A stretch of DNA of 64,000 nt from CALIZF01 sp046292445 (GTDB lineage Bacteria; Pseudomonadota; Alphaproteobacteria; Rhodobacterales; Rhodobacteraceae). The first letter of the stretch is position 1, and every line of letters begins with the position of its first letter. Below the pieces are notes generated by a model that saw only the letters and a program-made list of their open reading frames with translations, had not been told where the DNA came from and did not search any database. The DNA is taken from contig JBKBQT010000003.1 in assembly GCA_046292445.1 (NCBI GenBank), positions 62,001-126,000 of the forward strand, given 5' to 3'. The translations under genes and the position numbers were made by a program. Below, piece by piece: positions 41,501 through 49,776 of this stretch.

Positions 41501-43617
41501 CCCGCGCCGATCAGCGCGAGCCAGGCATCCTCGTCCAGCACCGTCACGCCGAGCGCGGCGGCCTTGGCCGCCTTGGACCCGGCGCCCGGACCGGCGACAA
41601 GGTAATCGGTCCGCGCCGAGACCGAACCCGCGACCTTGGCCCCGAGCGCCTCGGCCCGCGCCTTTGCCTCGGCCCGCGTCATCCGCGCGAGCGTGCCGGT
41701 AAACACCACCGTCTTGCCCGCGACCGGGCTTTCCGTCGCCGGGCGCGCGGCGGGTTCCACCGTCAGATGCGCCACGAGGGCGTCGATGGCGGCCCGTTCG
41801 GCCGGGTTGCGGAAAGCCGCGACGAGAGACCGCGCCAGCACGGGCCCGACGCCGTCGATCGTCAGCAGCGCCTCCCATTCCGGGCCGCTTTCGTCCGCCG
41901 CCGCCGTCACCGCCGCCTCGAACGCCTCCCATGTGCCGTAGTGGCGGGCCAGCAGGTTCGCCGTGCTCTCGCCCACATGCCGCAGGCCGAGCGCGAAGAT
42001 CAGCCGGTTGAGCGGGATGCGCCGGCGCGCCTCGATCGCGGCAAAGAGGTTGGCGACCGATTTCTCGCCATAGCCCTCGCGGTTCTTCAGCTTGGCAAGG
42101 TTGCCCGCATCGCGCTTCGCGAGCGTGAAGATGTCGGCCGGCTGACGAATGGGGAGCAGATCGTCCGCCCAGAACATCTCGATCTGCCGCGCCCCCAGCC
42201 CCTCGATGTCGAAGGCGCCGCGGCTGACGAAATGCTTGAGCCGCTCGACGCCCTGCGCGGCGCAGATCAGCCCGCCGGTGCAGCGGCGCACCGAGTCCCC
42301 CTCCTCCCGGATGGCGGGGGAGCCGCAGACCGGGCAGACGGTGGGAAAGACGTAAGGCCGACTGTCCGCCGGGCGTGCCGACAGATCCACATCCGCGATC
42401 TTCGGGATGACATCGCCCGCCCGATAGACCTGCACCCGGTCGCCCTCGCGGATATCGCGCCCGTCGCGGATCGGGTTGCCTTTCGCGTCACGCCCGGCGA
42501 TGTAATCCTCGTTGTGCAAGGTCGCGTTCGAGACGACGACGCCGCCCACCGTCACCGGCATGAGCCGCGCCACCGGGCTGAGCGCGCCGGTCCGGCCGAC
42601 CTGGATCTCGATCCGCTCGAGCTGCGTCCAGGCGCGCTCGGGGTCGAACTTGTGCGCGATGGCCCAGCGGGGGGTTGCGCTGCGATAGCCGAGCCGCGCC
42701 TGCAGCGCGAGGTCGTCCACCTTGTAGACCACGCCGTCGATGTCATAGCCGAGCGTGCCCCGCTGCGCCTCGATGCTGCGGTAATGCGCGCGGGCCTCGG
42801 CGATGGTCGGGCAGGTGCGCATCAGCGGGTTGACGGCAAAGCCGAGGGCGGCGAGCCGGGCGACCGCCGCCGTCTGGGTCGGGCCGAGCGGCGCGCTGAC
42901 CTCGCCCCAGGCATAGGCGAAAAAGCGCAGCGGGCGGGCGGCGGTGATCGCGGCGTCGAGCTGGCGCAGCGATCCGGCGGCGGCATTGCGCGGATTGGCG
43001 AAGGTCCGTTCGCCTCGCGCCGCTTGCGCCGCGTTCAGCGCGGCGAAGGCGGCATGGGTCATATAGACCTCGCCCCGAACCTCGAGGATGGTCGGCGCAT
43101 CTTTGAGCGCGTCGGGAATGTCTGGAATGGTGCGGGCATTGGCGGTCACATTCTCGCCGACCTCGCCATCGCCGCGTGTGGCCGCCTGGACGAGCCGCCC
43201 GCCCTCGTAGCGCAGCGACAGCGACAGGCCGTCGATCTTGGGCTCGGCCGTATAGGCGACGGGCGCGTCGCCGAGGCCGAGGAACCGGCGCACCTGATCG
43301 TCGAAATCCTCCACCTCCTCATCGGCGAAGGCATTGGCGAGGCTGAGCATCCGCACCGCATGGCGCACCTTGGCAAAGCCTTCGGCGGGGGCATTGCCGA
43401 CGCGGGCCGAAGGGCTGTCGGGGCGGACGAGGGCCGGGAACCGCGCCTCGATCGCGGCATTGCGCCGCTTGAGCGCGTCATAATCCGCATCGGTCATCTC
43501 GGGCGCGTCGGCGCCGTGATAGGCGCGGTCGGCTGCGGCGATCACTGCGGCAAGGCGGGCCAGCTCGGCCCGCGCCTCGTCTTCGGTGAGTGCCTCAACC
43601 GCGATCCCGCCCGTCAT
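41497..43617 (-). CDS. ligA: NAD+-dependent DNA ligase LigA
   Basis: 706-aa replicative DNA ligase. AMP-accepting Lys127 in EPKIDGLSLS; the Ia domain precedes it with DYDALKRRN. OB fold after about residue 330; Zn finger with CPVCGSPAI and CTGGLICAAQ (about 420-450); helix-hairpin-helix region to about 600; and C-terminal BRCT domain (about 628-706, VVFTGTLARMTRAEAKARAE). Length typical. ATG at 43617. Its stop overlaps recG. Confidence 0.97.
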   Translation of the reverse strand: MTGGIAVEALTEDEARAELARLAAVIAAADRAYHGADAPEMTDADYDALKRRNAAIEARFPALVRPDSPSARVGNAPAEGFAKVRHAVRMLSLANAFADEEVEDFDDQVRRFLGLGDAPVAYTAEPKIDGLSLSLRYEGGRLVQAATRGDGEVGENVTANARTIPDIPDALKDAPTILEVRGEVYMTHAAFAALNAAQAARGERTFANPRNAAAGSLRQLDAAITAARPLRFFAYAWGEVSAPLGPTQTAAVARLAALGFAVNPLMRTCPTIAEARAHYRSIEAQRGTLGYDIDGVVYKVDDLALQARLGYRSATPRWAIAHKFDPERAWTQLERIEIQVGRTGALSPVARLMPVTVGGVVVSNATLHNEDYIAGRDAKGNPIRDGRDIREGDRVQVYRAGDVIPKIADVDLSARPADSRPYVFPTVCPVCGSPAIREEGDSVRRCTGGLICAAQGVERLKHFVSRGAFDIEGLGARQIEMFWADDLLPIRQPADIFTLAKRDAGNLAKLKNREGYGEKSVANLFAAIEARRRIPLNRLIFALGLRHVGESTANLLARHYGTWEAFEAAVTAAADESGPEWEALLTIDGVGPVLARSLVAAFRNPAERAAIDALVAHLTVEPAARPATESPVAGKTVVFTGTLARMTRAEAKARAEALGAKVAGSVSARTDYLVAGPGAGSKAAKAAALGVTVLDEDAWLALIGAG

Positions 43618-43677
43618 CCGCGCCCCCTGCAGCCTGCGGCAGGTGTAGGGCCGCGCCCGGTTGGCGGCAAGGCGGCG

Positions 43678-44388
43678 TCAGGCGCCCATGGCGAGCCGCC
43701 CGGCCTGCGCCGGGGGCGGGTCACGCAGCACATAGCCGCGGCCCCAGACCGTCTCGATATAGTTTTGCCCGCCCGTCGCCTCGGCCAGCTTCTTGCGCAA
43801 CTTGCAGATGAAGACATCGATGATCTTGAGTTCGGGTTCGTCCATGCCGCCGTAGAGATGGTTGAGGAACATCTCCTTGGTCAGCGTGGTGCCCTTGCGC
43901 AGGCTGAGCAGTTCCAGCATCTGGTATTCCTTGCCCGTCAGATGCACCGCCTTGCCCTCGACATCCACCGTCTTGGCATCGAGGTTTACCGTCACCTTGC
44001 CGGTGCGGATGGTCGATTGCGCATGCCCCTTGGACCGTCGGATGATCGCGTGGATGCGCGCAACCAGTTCCTCGCGGTGAAAGGGCTTGGTCAGATAATC
44101 ATCTGCGCCAAAGCCGAAACCCTTGATCTTGCTGTCGGTATCGTCGGCGCCTGACAGGATCAGCACCGGCGTTTCGATCCGTGCAACACGGATCTGGCGC
44201 AGCACCTCATGCCCCGTCATGTCGGGCAGCGTCAGGTCGAGCAGGATCAGGTCGTAATCGTAGAGTTTGGCAAGATCGACCCCCTCCTCACCGAGATCGG
44301 TGCAATAGACGTTGAGGTTCGCATGCGTCAGCATCAATTCGATGCTGCGCGCCGTCGTCGGGTCATCCTCGACCAGTAGTATCCGCAT
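43678..44388 (-). CDS. ctrA: Cell-cycle response regulator CtrA
   Basis: 236-aa OmpR/PhoB-type response regulator, the master cell-cycle/motility regulator of Alphaproteobacteria. Receiver domain 1-115, phosphoacceptor Asp51 in LILLDLTLPDM, acidic pocket EDD 7-9 and the switch Lys in LTKPFHREEL (about 105). C-terminal winged helix 135-225 with the invariant TGKEYQMLELLSLRKG and IDVFICKLRKKLA; ends in a short proline tail rather than a degradation-signalling AA. In Rhodobacterales CtrA is usually non-essential and controls motility and gene-transfer-agent genes. TTAA-type sites lie 50-70 bases upstream. Confidence 0.98.
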   Translation of the reverse strand: MRILLVEDDPTTARSIELMLTHANLNVYCTDLGEEGVDLAKLYDYDLILLDLTLPDMTGHEVLRQIRVARIETPVLILSGADDTDSKIKGFGFGADDYLTKPFHREELVARIHAIIRRSKGHAQSTIRTGKVTVNLDAKTVDVEGKAVHLTGKEYQMLELLSLRKGTTLTKEMFLNHLYGGMDEPELKIIDVFICKLRKKLAEATGGQNYIETVWGRGYVLRDPPPAQAGRLAMGA

Positions 44389-44441
44389 CCTGACATCTCC
44401 GCGCTGGCAGCCCGTTCGTTAACGATACTGGCGGCCATTGG

Positions 44442-44456
44442 TTAACCCAGCGTTAC
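44442..44456. promoter_or_regulatory. Candidate CtrA-binding site upstream of ctrA
   Basis: TTAA-N7-TTAC (44442-44456) closely fits the CtrA consensus TTAA-N7-TTAA; a further TTAAC occurs at 44419-44423. In an otherwise GC-rich gap between sciP and ctrA, these two sites suggest CtrA autoregulation. Confidence 0.5.
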
Positions 44457-44478
44457 TCTGTCAGAACGCGAACGGAAA

Positions 44479-44493
44479 ACAACTTAAAGTTGT
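44479..44493. promoter_or_regulatory. 15-bp palindrome over the sciP stop codon
   Basis: ACAACTT-A-AAGTTGT: 7-bp perfect arms around one base, covering the last codons and stop of sciP (44484). It may be a regulator site for ctrA, or a weak terminator of sciP (a TTTT follows on the minus strand). Confidence 0.4.
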
Positions 44494-44762
44494 CGAAATT
44501 TCTGGATCGCGGTCACTTTCAATGCCGCCTCGCCATGCGCCTCGACGGCGCGGCGCCAGAGCGCGAATTCCTCTTCCGACAGGGCATAGCGTTCGAGCGC
44601 CTCTGCCTCTGTCATCAGCCCGTGGACGACCGCACGAACCACGACGGCCTTGCGGCTGGCAACCCATCGCCGGGTGTCGGCTGGCGGCAGGTCGGCGCGG
44701 GACAGGCTACTGCCATCGGGCAGCGTGACCTGGCGCGGACCATCGACACGTTTGAGATACAT
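44484..44762 (-). CDS. sciP: CtrA inhibitor SciP (DUF1153)
   Basis: 92-aa helix-turn-helix DNA-binding protein. The conserved DUF1153 sequence MYLKRVDGPRQVTLPDGSSL, LPPADTRRWVASRKAVVV and ALERYALSEEEFALWRRAV is intact. In Caulobacter SciP binds CtrA and blocks its activation of target promoters. ATG at 44762 is chosen because GAGGGG lies six bases upstream and family members begin MYLK; an in-frame ATG at 44780 would add six residues. It lies directly upstream of ctrA in the same orientation, 95 bases away. Confidence 0.95.
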   Translation of the reverse strand: MYLKRVDGPRQVTLPDGSSLSRADLPPADTRRWVASRKAVVVRAVVHGLMTEAEALERYALSEEEFALWRRAVEAHGEAALKVTAIQKFRQL

Positions 44763-44880
44763 GAGCGACCCCTCATCCATGGCAACAAAGTCTCAATTCA
44801 GGCTTAAGGGGCGATGAAATGGCGGGGTTGGAAATAGGTCGCATTTTCATATATGACGCAGGGCCACACCGGAGGCCCCG

Positions 44881-46014
44881 ATGCTCGACCATCCGCTCAA
44901 CTCCCTCGGCCTGCCCAAGCCGCCCGCCGCGACCCGCGTCGTCGTGGCGATGTCGGGCGGCGTGGATTCGTCGGTGGTCGCGGCGATGCTGGCAGACGAG
45001 GGTTACGATGTCGTCGGCGTGACGCTGCAGCTTTACGACCATGGCGCGGCGCTGGCAAAAAAGGGCGCCTGCTGCGCCGGGCGCGACATCCACGATGCCC
45101 GCCGCGTGGCCGAGACGATGGGCTTTCCGCATTATGTGCTCGACTACGAATCCGTGTTCCGCGACGCGGTGATGGAGGAATTCGCCGACAGCTATCTCGG
45201 CGGCGCGACGCCGGTTCCCTGCATCCGCTGCAACGAGCGGGTGAAGTTCACCGACCTTCTTGCCACGGCGCGGGATCTCGATGCCGACTGCATGGCGACC
45301 GGGCACTACATCCGCCGTATCGACGGGCCTGCGGGGCCGGAGTTGCATCGGGCTGCCGATCCGGCGCGGGACCAGAGCTATTTCCTCTTCTCGACGACGC
45401 GCGCGCAGCTTGCCTTCCTGCGGTTTCCGCTCGGCGGCCTGGCCTCCAAGGCCGAGACGCGGGCGCTGGCGGCGCGTTACGGCCTGCCGGTGGCGGACAA
45501 GCCCGACAGCCAGGACATCTGTTTCGTGCCGCAGGGCAATTATGCCGCGGTGATCGAGAAACTCCGGCCCGGCGCGGCCGATCCGGGCGAGATCGTGGAC
45601 CTCGGCGGGACCGTCCTCGGCACCCATGCCGGCGTGATCCACTATACGATCGGCCAGCGGCGCGGCCTTGCGATCGGCGGGCTGTCCGAGCCGCTTTACG
45701 TCGTGCGGCTCGAACCGGCGACACGGCGGGTGGTCGTCGGGCCGAAGGCGGCGCTGGCGACGCGCAGCGTGCCGGTGCGCGAGGTCAACTGGCTCGGCGA
45801 TGGCGACTTCGCGGACGGCCCGCGGGAGGTGGCAGTGCGCATCCGCTCGACCCGCCCGCCCGTGCCGGCGGTGATCCGCCCGCTCTCGACGAGCGAGGCG
45901 GACGTGGAACTGCTCGCCCCCGAGGAAGGCGTGAGCCCCGGCCAGGCCTGCGTGTTCTACGATCTGGCGAGCACGCGGGTGCTCGGCGGCGGCTGGATCT
46001 GGCGCGGGCGCTGA
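44881..46014 (+). CDS. mnmA: tRNA-specific 2-thiouridylase MnmA
   Basis: 377-aa enzyme that 2-thiolates U34 of tRNA Lys, Glu and Gln, using persulfide sulfur. N-terminal PP-loop VVAMSGGVDSSVVAAML (about 21-37); catalytic Cys pair in TPVPCIRCNERVKF (about 103) and DSQDICFVPQGNY (about 206); the MATGHYIRR and ARDQSYFLFS motifs are also present. It relies on the same cysteine-desulfurase sulfur as the suf system but is unlinked to it. ATG at 44881 with GGAGG upstream. Its stop abuts the stop of convergent fabZ. Confidence 0.96.
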   Translation: MLDHPLNSLGLPKPPAATRVVVAMSGGVDSSVVAAMLADEGYDVVGVTLQLYDHGAALAKKGACCAGRDIHDARRVAETMGFPHYVLDYESVFRDAVMEEFADSYLGGATPVPCIRCNERVKFTDLLATARDLDADCMATGHYIRRIDGPAGPELHRAADPARDQSYFLFSTTRAQLAFLRFPLGGLASKAETRALAARYGLPVADKPDSQDICFVPQGNYAAVIEKLRPGAADPGEIVDLGGTVLGTHAGVIHYTIGQRRGLAIGGLSEPLYVVRLEPATRRVVVGPKAALATRSVPVREVNWLGDGDFADGPREVAVRIRSTRPPVPAVIRPLSTSEADVELLAPEEGVSPGQACVFYDLASTRVLGGGWIWRGR

Positions 46015-46500
46015 TCAGGCGCCTGCCGGCACATCCACCATCGCCATATAGGTCGCCTCGGCCGCGACCTGTCCGTCCACGATGCCCTTGCCGTCGAACT
46101 TCCAGACCCGCCCGCCGCCGCGCACAACCGTCACATGCAGCTCGAGCACATCGCCCGGCACCACCATCCGGCGGAATTTCGCCGTCTCGATGCCCATGAA
46201 ATAGGTCTTGGCGTCCTTGTCCACGAGAGCCATCGTGAGCCCGACGAGCGTGGCCGAAGTCTGCGCCATCGCCTCGACGATCATCACGCCGGGAAAGACG
46301 GGCTTGCCGGGGAAATGCCCCTGGAAGACCGGTTCGTTGAAGCTGATCGCCTTGATCCCGATGCAGGACACGCCGGCGACCACCGCGCGCACCCGGTCGA
46401 TCAGCAGGAACGGAAAGCGGTGCGGGATCACCCGCTGGATCATCTGCACATCGACGTCAGCGAGCGGCGTGCCGGTTTCGGGCTTGGGGCTGGGCGGCAT
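46015..46500 (-). CDS. fabZ: 3-hydroxyacyl-ACP dehydratase FabZ
   Basis: 161-aa hot-dog-fold dehydratase of type II fatty-acid synthesis. Active-site His in PHRFPFLLIDRV (about 27) and Glu in HFPGKPVFPGVMIVEAMAQ (about 62-80), both as in FabZ. The last gene of the envelope series (bamA-ompH-fabZ). In many bacteria lpxD lies between ompH and fabZ and lpxA follows; neither is here, the next gene being the convergent mnmA. Confidence 0.96.
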   Translation of the reverse strand: MPPSPKPETGTPLADVDVQMIQRVIPHRFPFLLIDRVRAVVAGVSCIGIKAISFNEPVFQGHFPGKPVFPGVMIVEAMAQTSATLVGLTMALVDKDAKTYFMGIETAKFRRMVVPGDVLELHVTVVRGGGRVWKFDGKGIVDGQVAAEATYMAMVDVPAGA

Positions 46501-46571
46501 CAGTCGGTCCCTTCGGTCAGGCGTCGTCGCGGCCTAGCAAGTCGCACGCATGGTGACAAGCAAGCACGGCA

Positions 46572-47114
46572 TCACTCGGGCGGCGGAGCCTCGCCGGTGC
46601 CCAGGACGGCGTCGAGCCGGGCGATGGCGGCATCGGTGATGTCGATCCGGTCGAACGACAGGACGATCGCCTGATCGGTCAGGATGGCCACCGCCCCCGC
46701 ATCGCGGGCAAGCTGGCCGAGGACGGGCAGCGCGGCCTCGAAGAACCGCTGCCGCTCGGCCTCGCGGCGGCGGGCGAGATCGCGGGCCTTGGCCTCCTGC
46801 GTGCGGCGCACGGTCTGCACGCGGGTATCGAAGGCATCGGCAAGGGCGCGGAAGGCATCGCTGGCCGTCGTCGCCCGCCGTTCGGTCAGGGCCCGTTCCT
46901 CGGCGACGAGTTCCTCCTCGAGCGCACGGTTCTCGGCCGCAAGCGCGGCCTCGGCTGCTGCGATCTCGCCGAGGACGCGCTGGCCGAAGGCAGAGGCGGC
47001 GAAGAGCCGTTCCTCGTTGAGCGTCAGGATCGGGGATTGCGGCAGCGTTTCCTGCGCGGCGACGGGCGACGCGGCCGCCAGGGCGGCGGCCAGCACGATA
47101 CTTGCCGCACGCAT
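46572..47114 (-). CDS. OmpH/Skp-family periplasmic chaperone
   Basis: 180-aa periplasmic protein with signal peptide (cleavage near SPVAAQE, about residue 21). The central half is a charged coiled coil (about 45-140, AAEAALAAENRALEEELVAE onwards) like the Skp tentacles; the C-terminal VAILTDQAIVLSFDRIDITD is the family end strand. Assists outer-membrane protein folding and delivery to BamA. Its ATG overlaps the bamA stop (TGATG) and is followed by fabZ. Confidence 0.9.
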   Translation of the reverse strand: MRAASIVLAAALAAASPVAAQETLPQSPILTLNEERLFAASAFGQRVLGEIAAAEAALAAENRALEEELVAEERALTERRATTASDAFRALADAFDTRVQTVRRTQEAKARDLARRREAERQRFFEAALPVLGQLARDAGAVAILTDQAIVLSFDRIDITDAAIARLDAVLGTGEAPPPE

Positions 47115-49447
47115 CAGAACCGGGTGGAGATCGTCAGGTCGAAGGTCTGTTCGCGATCGTAGGGTTCCTTGATGATCGCCTTCGAGAAGTTGAACCGAAG
47201 CGGGCCGATCGGCGTCGCCCAGAACAGCGACACACCGACAGCCGAGCGAAGGCGCAGACTGTCGTCCACCAGCCCGCCGTTGGTGTCGTTCAGGCTCCAG
47301 ACCGAGCCGATATCGGCGAACACGCCTCCGGTCAGGCCGTATTCCACCGGCAGGCCGAGCGGAAAGCCGACTTCAACCCGCGCCACGGCAAAGGCGTTGC
47401 CGCCCAGCGGGTCCTGGTTTGTGGCCGTCAGGTCGCGCGGGCCGGCGCCAAAGGGCTCGAACCCGCGCATCTTGCCCGCGAGGGTAAAGCGTTCGGTCAC
47501 GCGGGTGACGGTGTTGCCGAAGGTATTGATGAAGCCGCCCTCGAGTTCGGCCCGCAGCGATACCTCGTCGTTGAGCACGCGCGTCTGGCCGATGGCCTTG
47601 GCCGTCGTGCGCAGATACTGCAGGCCGCCGCCGATGCCCGAGATGTCCTGCGACAACTCGAACGCGAGGATATCGCGCTGCGCAAGGCCGCCGCGGCGGT
47701 TGTCCCAGGTGTAGGTATAGCCGACCGACGAATCCGCCGGCTGTCCCTGCGCCGCCTCGCGCAGCAGGATGGGCGAGCTGTCGGCGACATTGACGTTGAA
47801 CACCGCCGCATTGGTCAGCGTGTAGCGCAGCCGCAGCCGGCCCCGTTCGCTGACCGGAAATTCGAGCGAGGGCGAGAGGGTGAAGTTCCGGGTATCGAAC
47901 CGCGCGAAATTCGCCCGCGTCACATCGTAGGACACATCGAAGCCCAGCCGCAGATCCCGGCCCAGAAACGCGGGTTCCGCGAAGGAAAAGCTCGATCCCG
48001 TGTCGTCCTGCCCGAGCGCGAGGTTGAGCCGGAGCGACTGCCCGCGGCCGAGAAAGTTCTGCTCGCTCAGCGCGACGACGACGCCGAATCCCTCGGCGAC
48101 CCCGTAGCTCGCGCCGAAGGACAGGCTCCCCGTCGGCTGTTCCTCGACCTCGGTCTTGACGATCACCCGGTCGGCGGCGCTGCCGGGGCGGGTGTCGACA
48201 TCGGCGCGCGCGAAGAACCCGAGCGCCCGGATCCGCTCGGCGGCCGCCCGGATTTCGCGCGGATTGAACGGATCGCCCTCGACGCTGCGGAACTGGCGGC
48301 GGATCACCTGGTCAAGCGTCGTGGCATTGCCTTCGATGTCGATCCGCTCGACGAACACGCGCGGGCCGCGCACCAGCGCGAAGGTGATGTCGAGCGTTCC
48401 GGTCGCCGGGTTGCGCCGCACGCGCGGATCGACCCGCAGGAAGTTGATGCCGGACCGTTCGGCAAACGTCTCCATCCGGGCGATGGTGTTCTCGACATCC
48501 GTCGGGGTGTAGACCGTGCCGGAACGGATGCGCAGCAACGGCTGGAACAGCGCAACATCCGCCTCGGGCACCTCGCTGACGACTGTCAGGGCACCGAACC
48601 GGTAGCGCTGCCCCTCGCGCACCGTGAAGGTCACGAAGAACCCGTCACGCTCGGGCAGCAGTTCCACCGAGGCGTCGGCCACCTGAAAGTCGATGTAGCC
48701 GCGCGAGAGGTAGAAATCGCGCAGCAGCCGCTTGTCGGTCTCGATCCGGTCGGCCGCGAAGGTGTCGGTCGTCAGGATGGCGCGCAGAAGGCCCGCCTGC
48801 CGCGTCTCGAGCACCTGCCGCAGCCGCCGGTCCGAGAAGGCGCGGTTGCCGACGAAGGACAGCCGCTCGACCTCGGTCACCCGGCCTTCGGCGATCTCGA
48901 ACACCAGATCGACGCGGTTGCCCTCGCGCGGGATGACCCGTGGCGTGACCCGCGCAGCGAGCCGCCCGCGCGCGCCATAGGCCTCGGCGAGGCGCGCGGC
49001 GTCGGCTTCGGCCAGCGCCGGGTTGAACACCCGCCGCGATTGCGACTGCAAGAGCGGGCGCAACTGGTCGGTCTGGATCAGGCGGTTGCCCTCGATGCTC
49101 ACGACGTTGAGGGTCGGCCGCTCGCGCACGGCGATGACGAGCGTCCCGCCCCGGGGCGTCAGCGCCACGTCCTCGAACAGGCCGGACCCGACGATCCGCT
49201 GCGTCGCATCGTTCAGGTCGGCGGCCGAAACCGCGCTGGCGCGCGGGATCGCCGCGAGCGCGACGATCGTGCGCGCCTCGATCCGGTCATTGCCCTCGAC
49301 CACCACCGAGCCGAAGCGGAACTGCTGCGCGACGGCGGCGCCCGCATCGGCGAGCCACCCGAACAGGGCCATGCCGAGGACTACGAGAATCACACCTGCC
49401 CTCGTGCGGCCCTTGCGCGGCATGTCTTGGCCCGTGTCGCGTGGCAT
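47114..49447 (-). CDS. bamA: Outer membrane assembly factor BamA
   Basis: 777-aa BamA (YaeT/Omp85). Signal peptide with hydrophobic core VILVVLGMALFGWLADAG ending at about VAQQ (41). POTRA domains span about 42-375 (first begins FRFGSVVVEGNDRIEARTI). The C-terminal 16-strand barrel runs from about 380 with the family motif region NFLGRGQSLRLNLALG and the end RFNFSKAIIKEPYDREQTF, terminating ISTRF with the Phe typical of barrel proteins. ATG at 49447; an internal ATG at 49423 is possible. The large antisense frame across it is a shadow. Confidence 0.96.
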   Translation of the reverse strand: MPRDTGQDMPRKGRTRAGVILVVLGMALFGWLADAGAAVAQQFRFGSVVVEGNDRIEARTIVALAAIPRASAVSAADLNDATQRIVGSGLFEDVALTPRGGTLVIAVRERPTLNVVSIEGNRLIQTDQLRPLLQSQSRRVFNPALAEADAARLAEAYGARGRLAARVTPRVIPREGNRVDLVFEIAEGRVTEVERLSFVGNRAFSDRRLRQVLETRQAGLLRAILTTDTFAADRIETDKRLLRDFYLSRGYIDFQVADASVELLPERDGFFVTFTVREGQRYRFGALTVVSEVPEADVALFQPLLRIRSGTVYTPTDVENTIARMETFAERSGINFLRVDPRVRRNPATGTLDITFALVRGPRVFVERIDIEGNATTLDQVIRRQFRSVEGDPFNPREIRAAAERIRALGFFARADVDTRPGSAADRVIVKTEVEEQPTGSLSFGASYGVAEGFGVVVALSEQNFLGRGQSLRLNLALGQDDTGSSFSFAEPAFLGRDLRLGFDVSYDVTRANFARFDTRNFTLSPSLEFPVSERGRLRLRYTLTNAAVFNVNVADSSPILLREAAQGQPADSSVGYTYTWDNRRGGLAQRDILAFELSQDISGIGGGLQYLRTTAKAIGQTRVLNDEVSLRAELEGGFINTFGNTVTRVTERFTLAGKMRGFEPFGAGPRDLTATNQDPLGGNAFAVARVEVGFPLGLPVEYGLTGGVFADIGSVWSLNDTNGGLVDDSLRLRSAVGVSLFWATPIGPLRFNFSKAIIKEPYDREQTFDLTISTRF

Positions 49448-49516
49448 GCGTCATTCCCCCGCCCGTCCGTCTTCGGACCTGACTAGCGGAGCGTGGGGGG
49501 GTTGTCAAAAGGCGAA

Positions 49517-49538
49517 GGCGCGGCCACCCGCCCGCGCC
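49517..49538 (-). terminator. Hairpin between microprotein gene and bamA
   Basis: GGCGCGG (49517-49523) pairs with CCGCGCC (49532-49538); on the minus strand it is followed within a few bases by TTCGCCTTTT (49516-49507). A short T tract makes it a possible weak terminator or attenuator ahead of bamA. Confidence 0.35.
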
Positions 49539-49563
49539 GCGCCGCGCTTTCCGTCCCGCAGGG

Positions 49564-49701
49564 TCACAGGCCGACGAGTGCGGACCCGAGAAAGGCGCCC
49601 GCCAGCAGGCCGAGGATCACCGTGCCGAGCGTGAACAGCCAGTCCCCGTTGAGGCGGACGATAAGGCTCAGGCTCTGATAGCCGCTCTGGATCGTCTGCA
49701 T
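49564..49701 (-). CDS. Small membrane protein between rseP and bamA (45 aa)
   Basis: Starts at 49701 with GGAGG ending seven bases upstream of the ATG, and ends with TGA. N-terminus MQTIQSGYQSLSLIVRLNGD is amphipathic; residues about 21-45 (WLFTLGTVILGLLAGAFLGS) form a hydrophobic helix, with no charged residue in that half. Single-pass membrane topology is predicted. It points the same way as rseP (75 bases upstream) and bamA (116 bases downstream), so it probably sits in the envelope operon. Too short for most gene callers; I do not recognise a family. Confidence 0.65.
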   Translation of the reverse strand: MQTIQSGYQSLSLIVRLNGDWLFTLGTVILGLLAGAFLGSALVGL

Positions 49702-49776
49702 GACAGCCTCCGACAAACGCACAGGTTGCGAATGCCCGAGGAATATGGCGCAAGTTTGACTGAAGCGGGGCTGCGT

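Noticed and set aside
47102..49486. 794-aa plus-strand frame opposite bamA, and similar long antisense frames (30355-32337, 39602-41605, 41767-44154)
   Set aside because: Long antisense frames arise from GC3 bias opposite real genes; His/Arg/Asp-rich composition and no domains.
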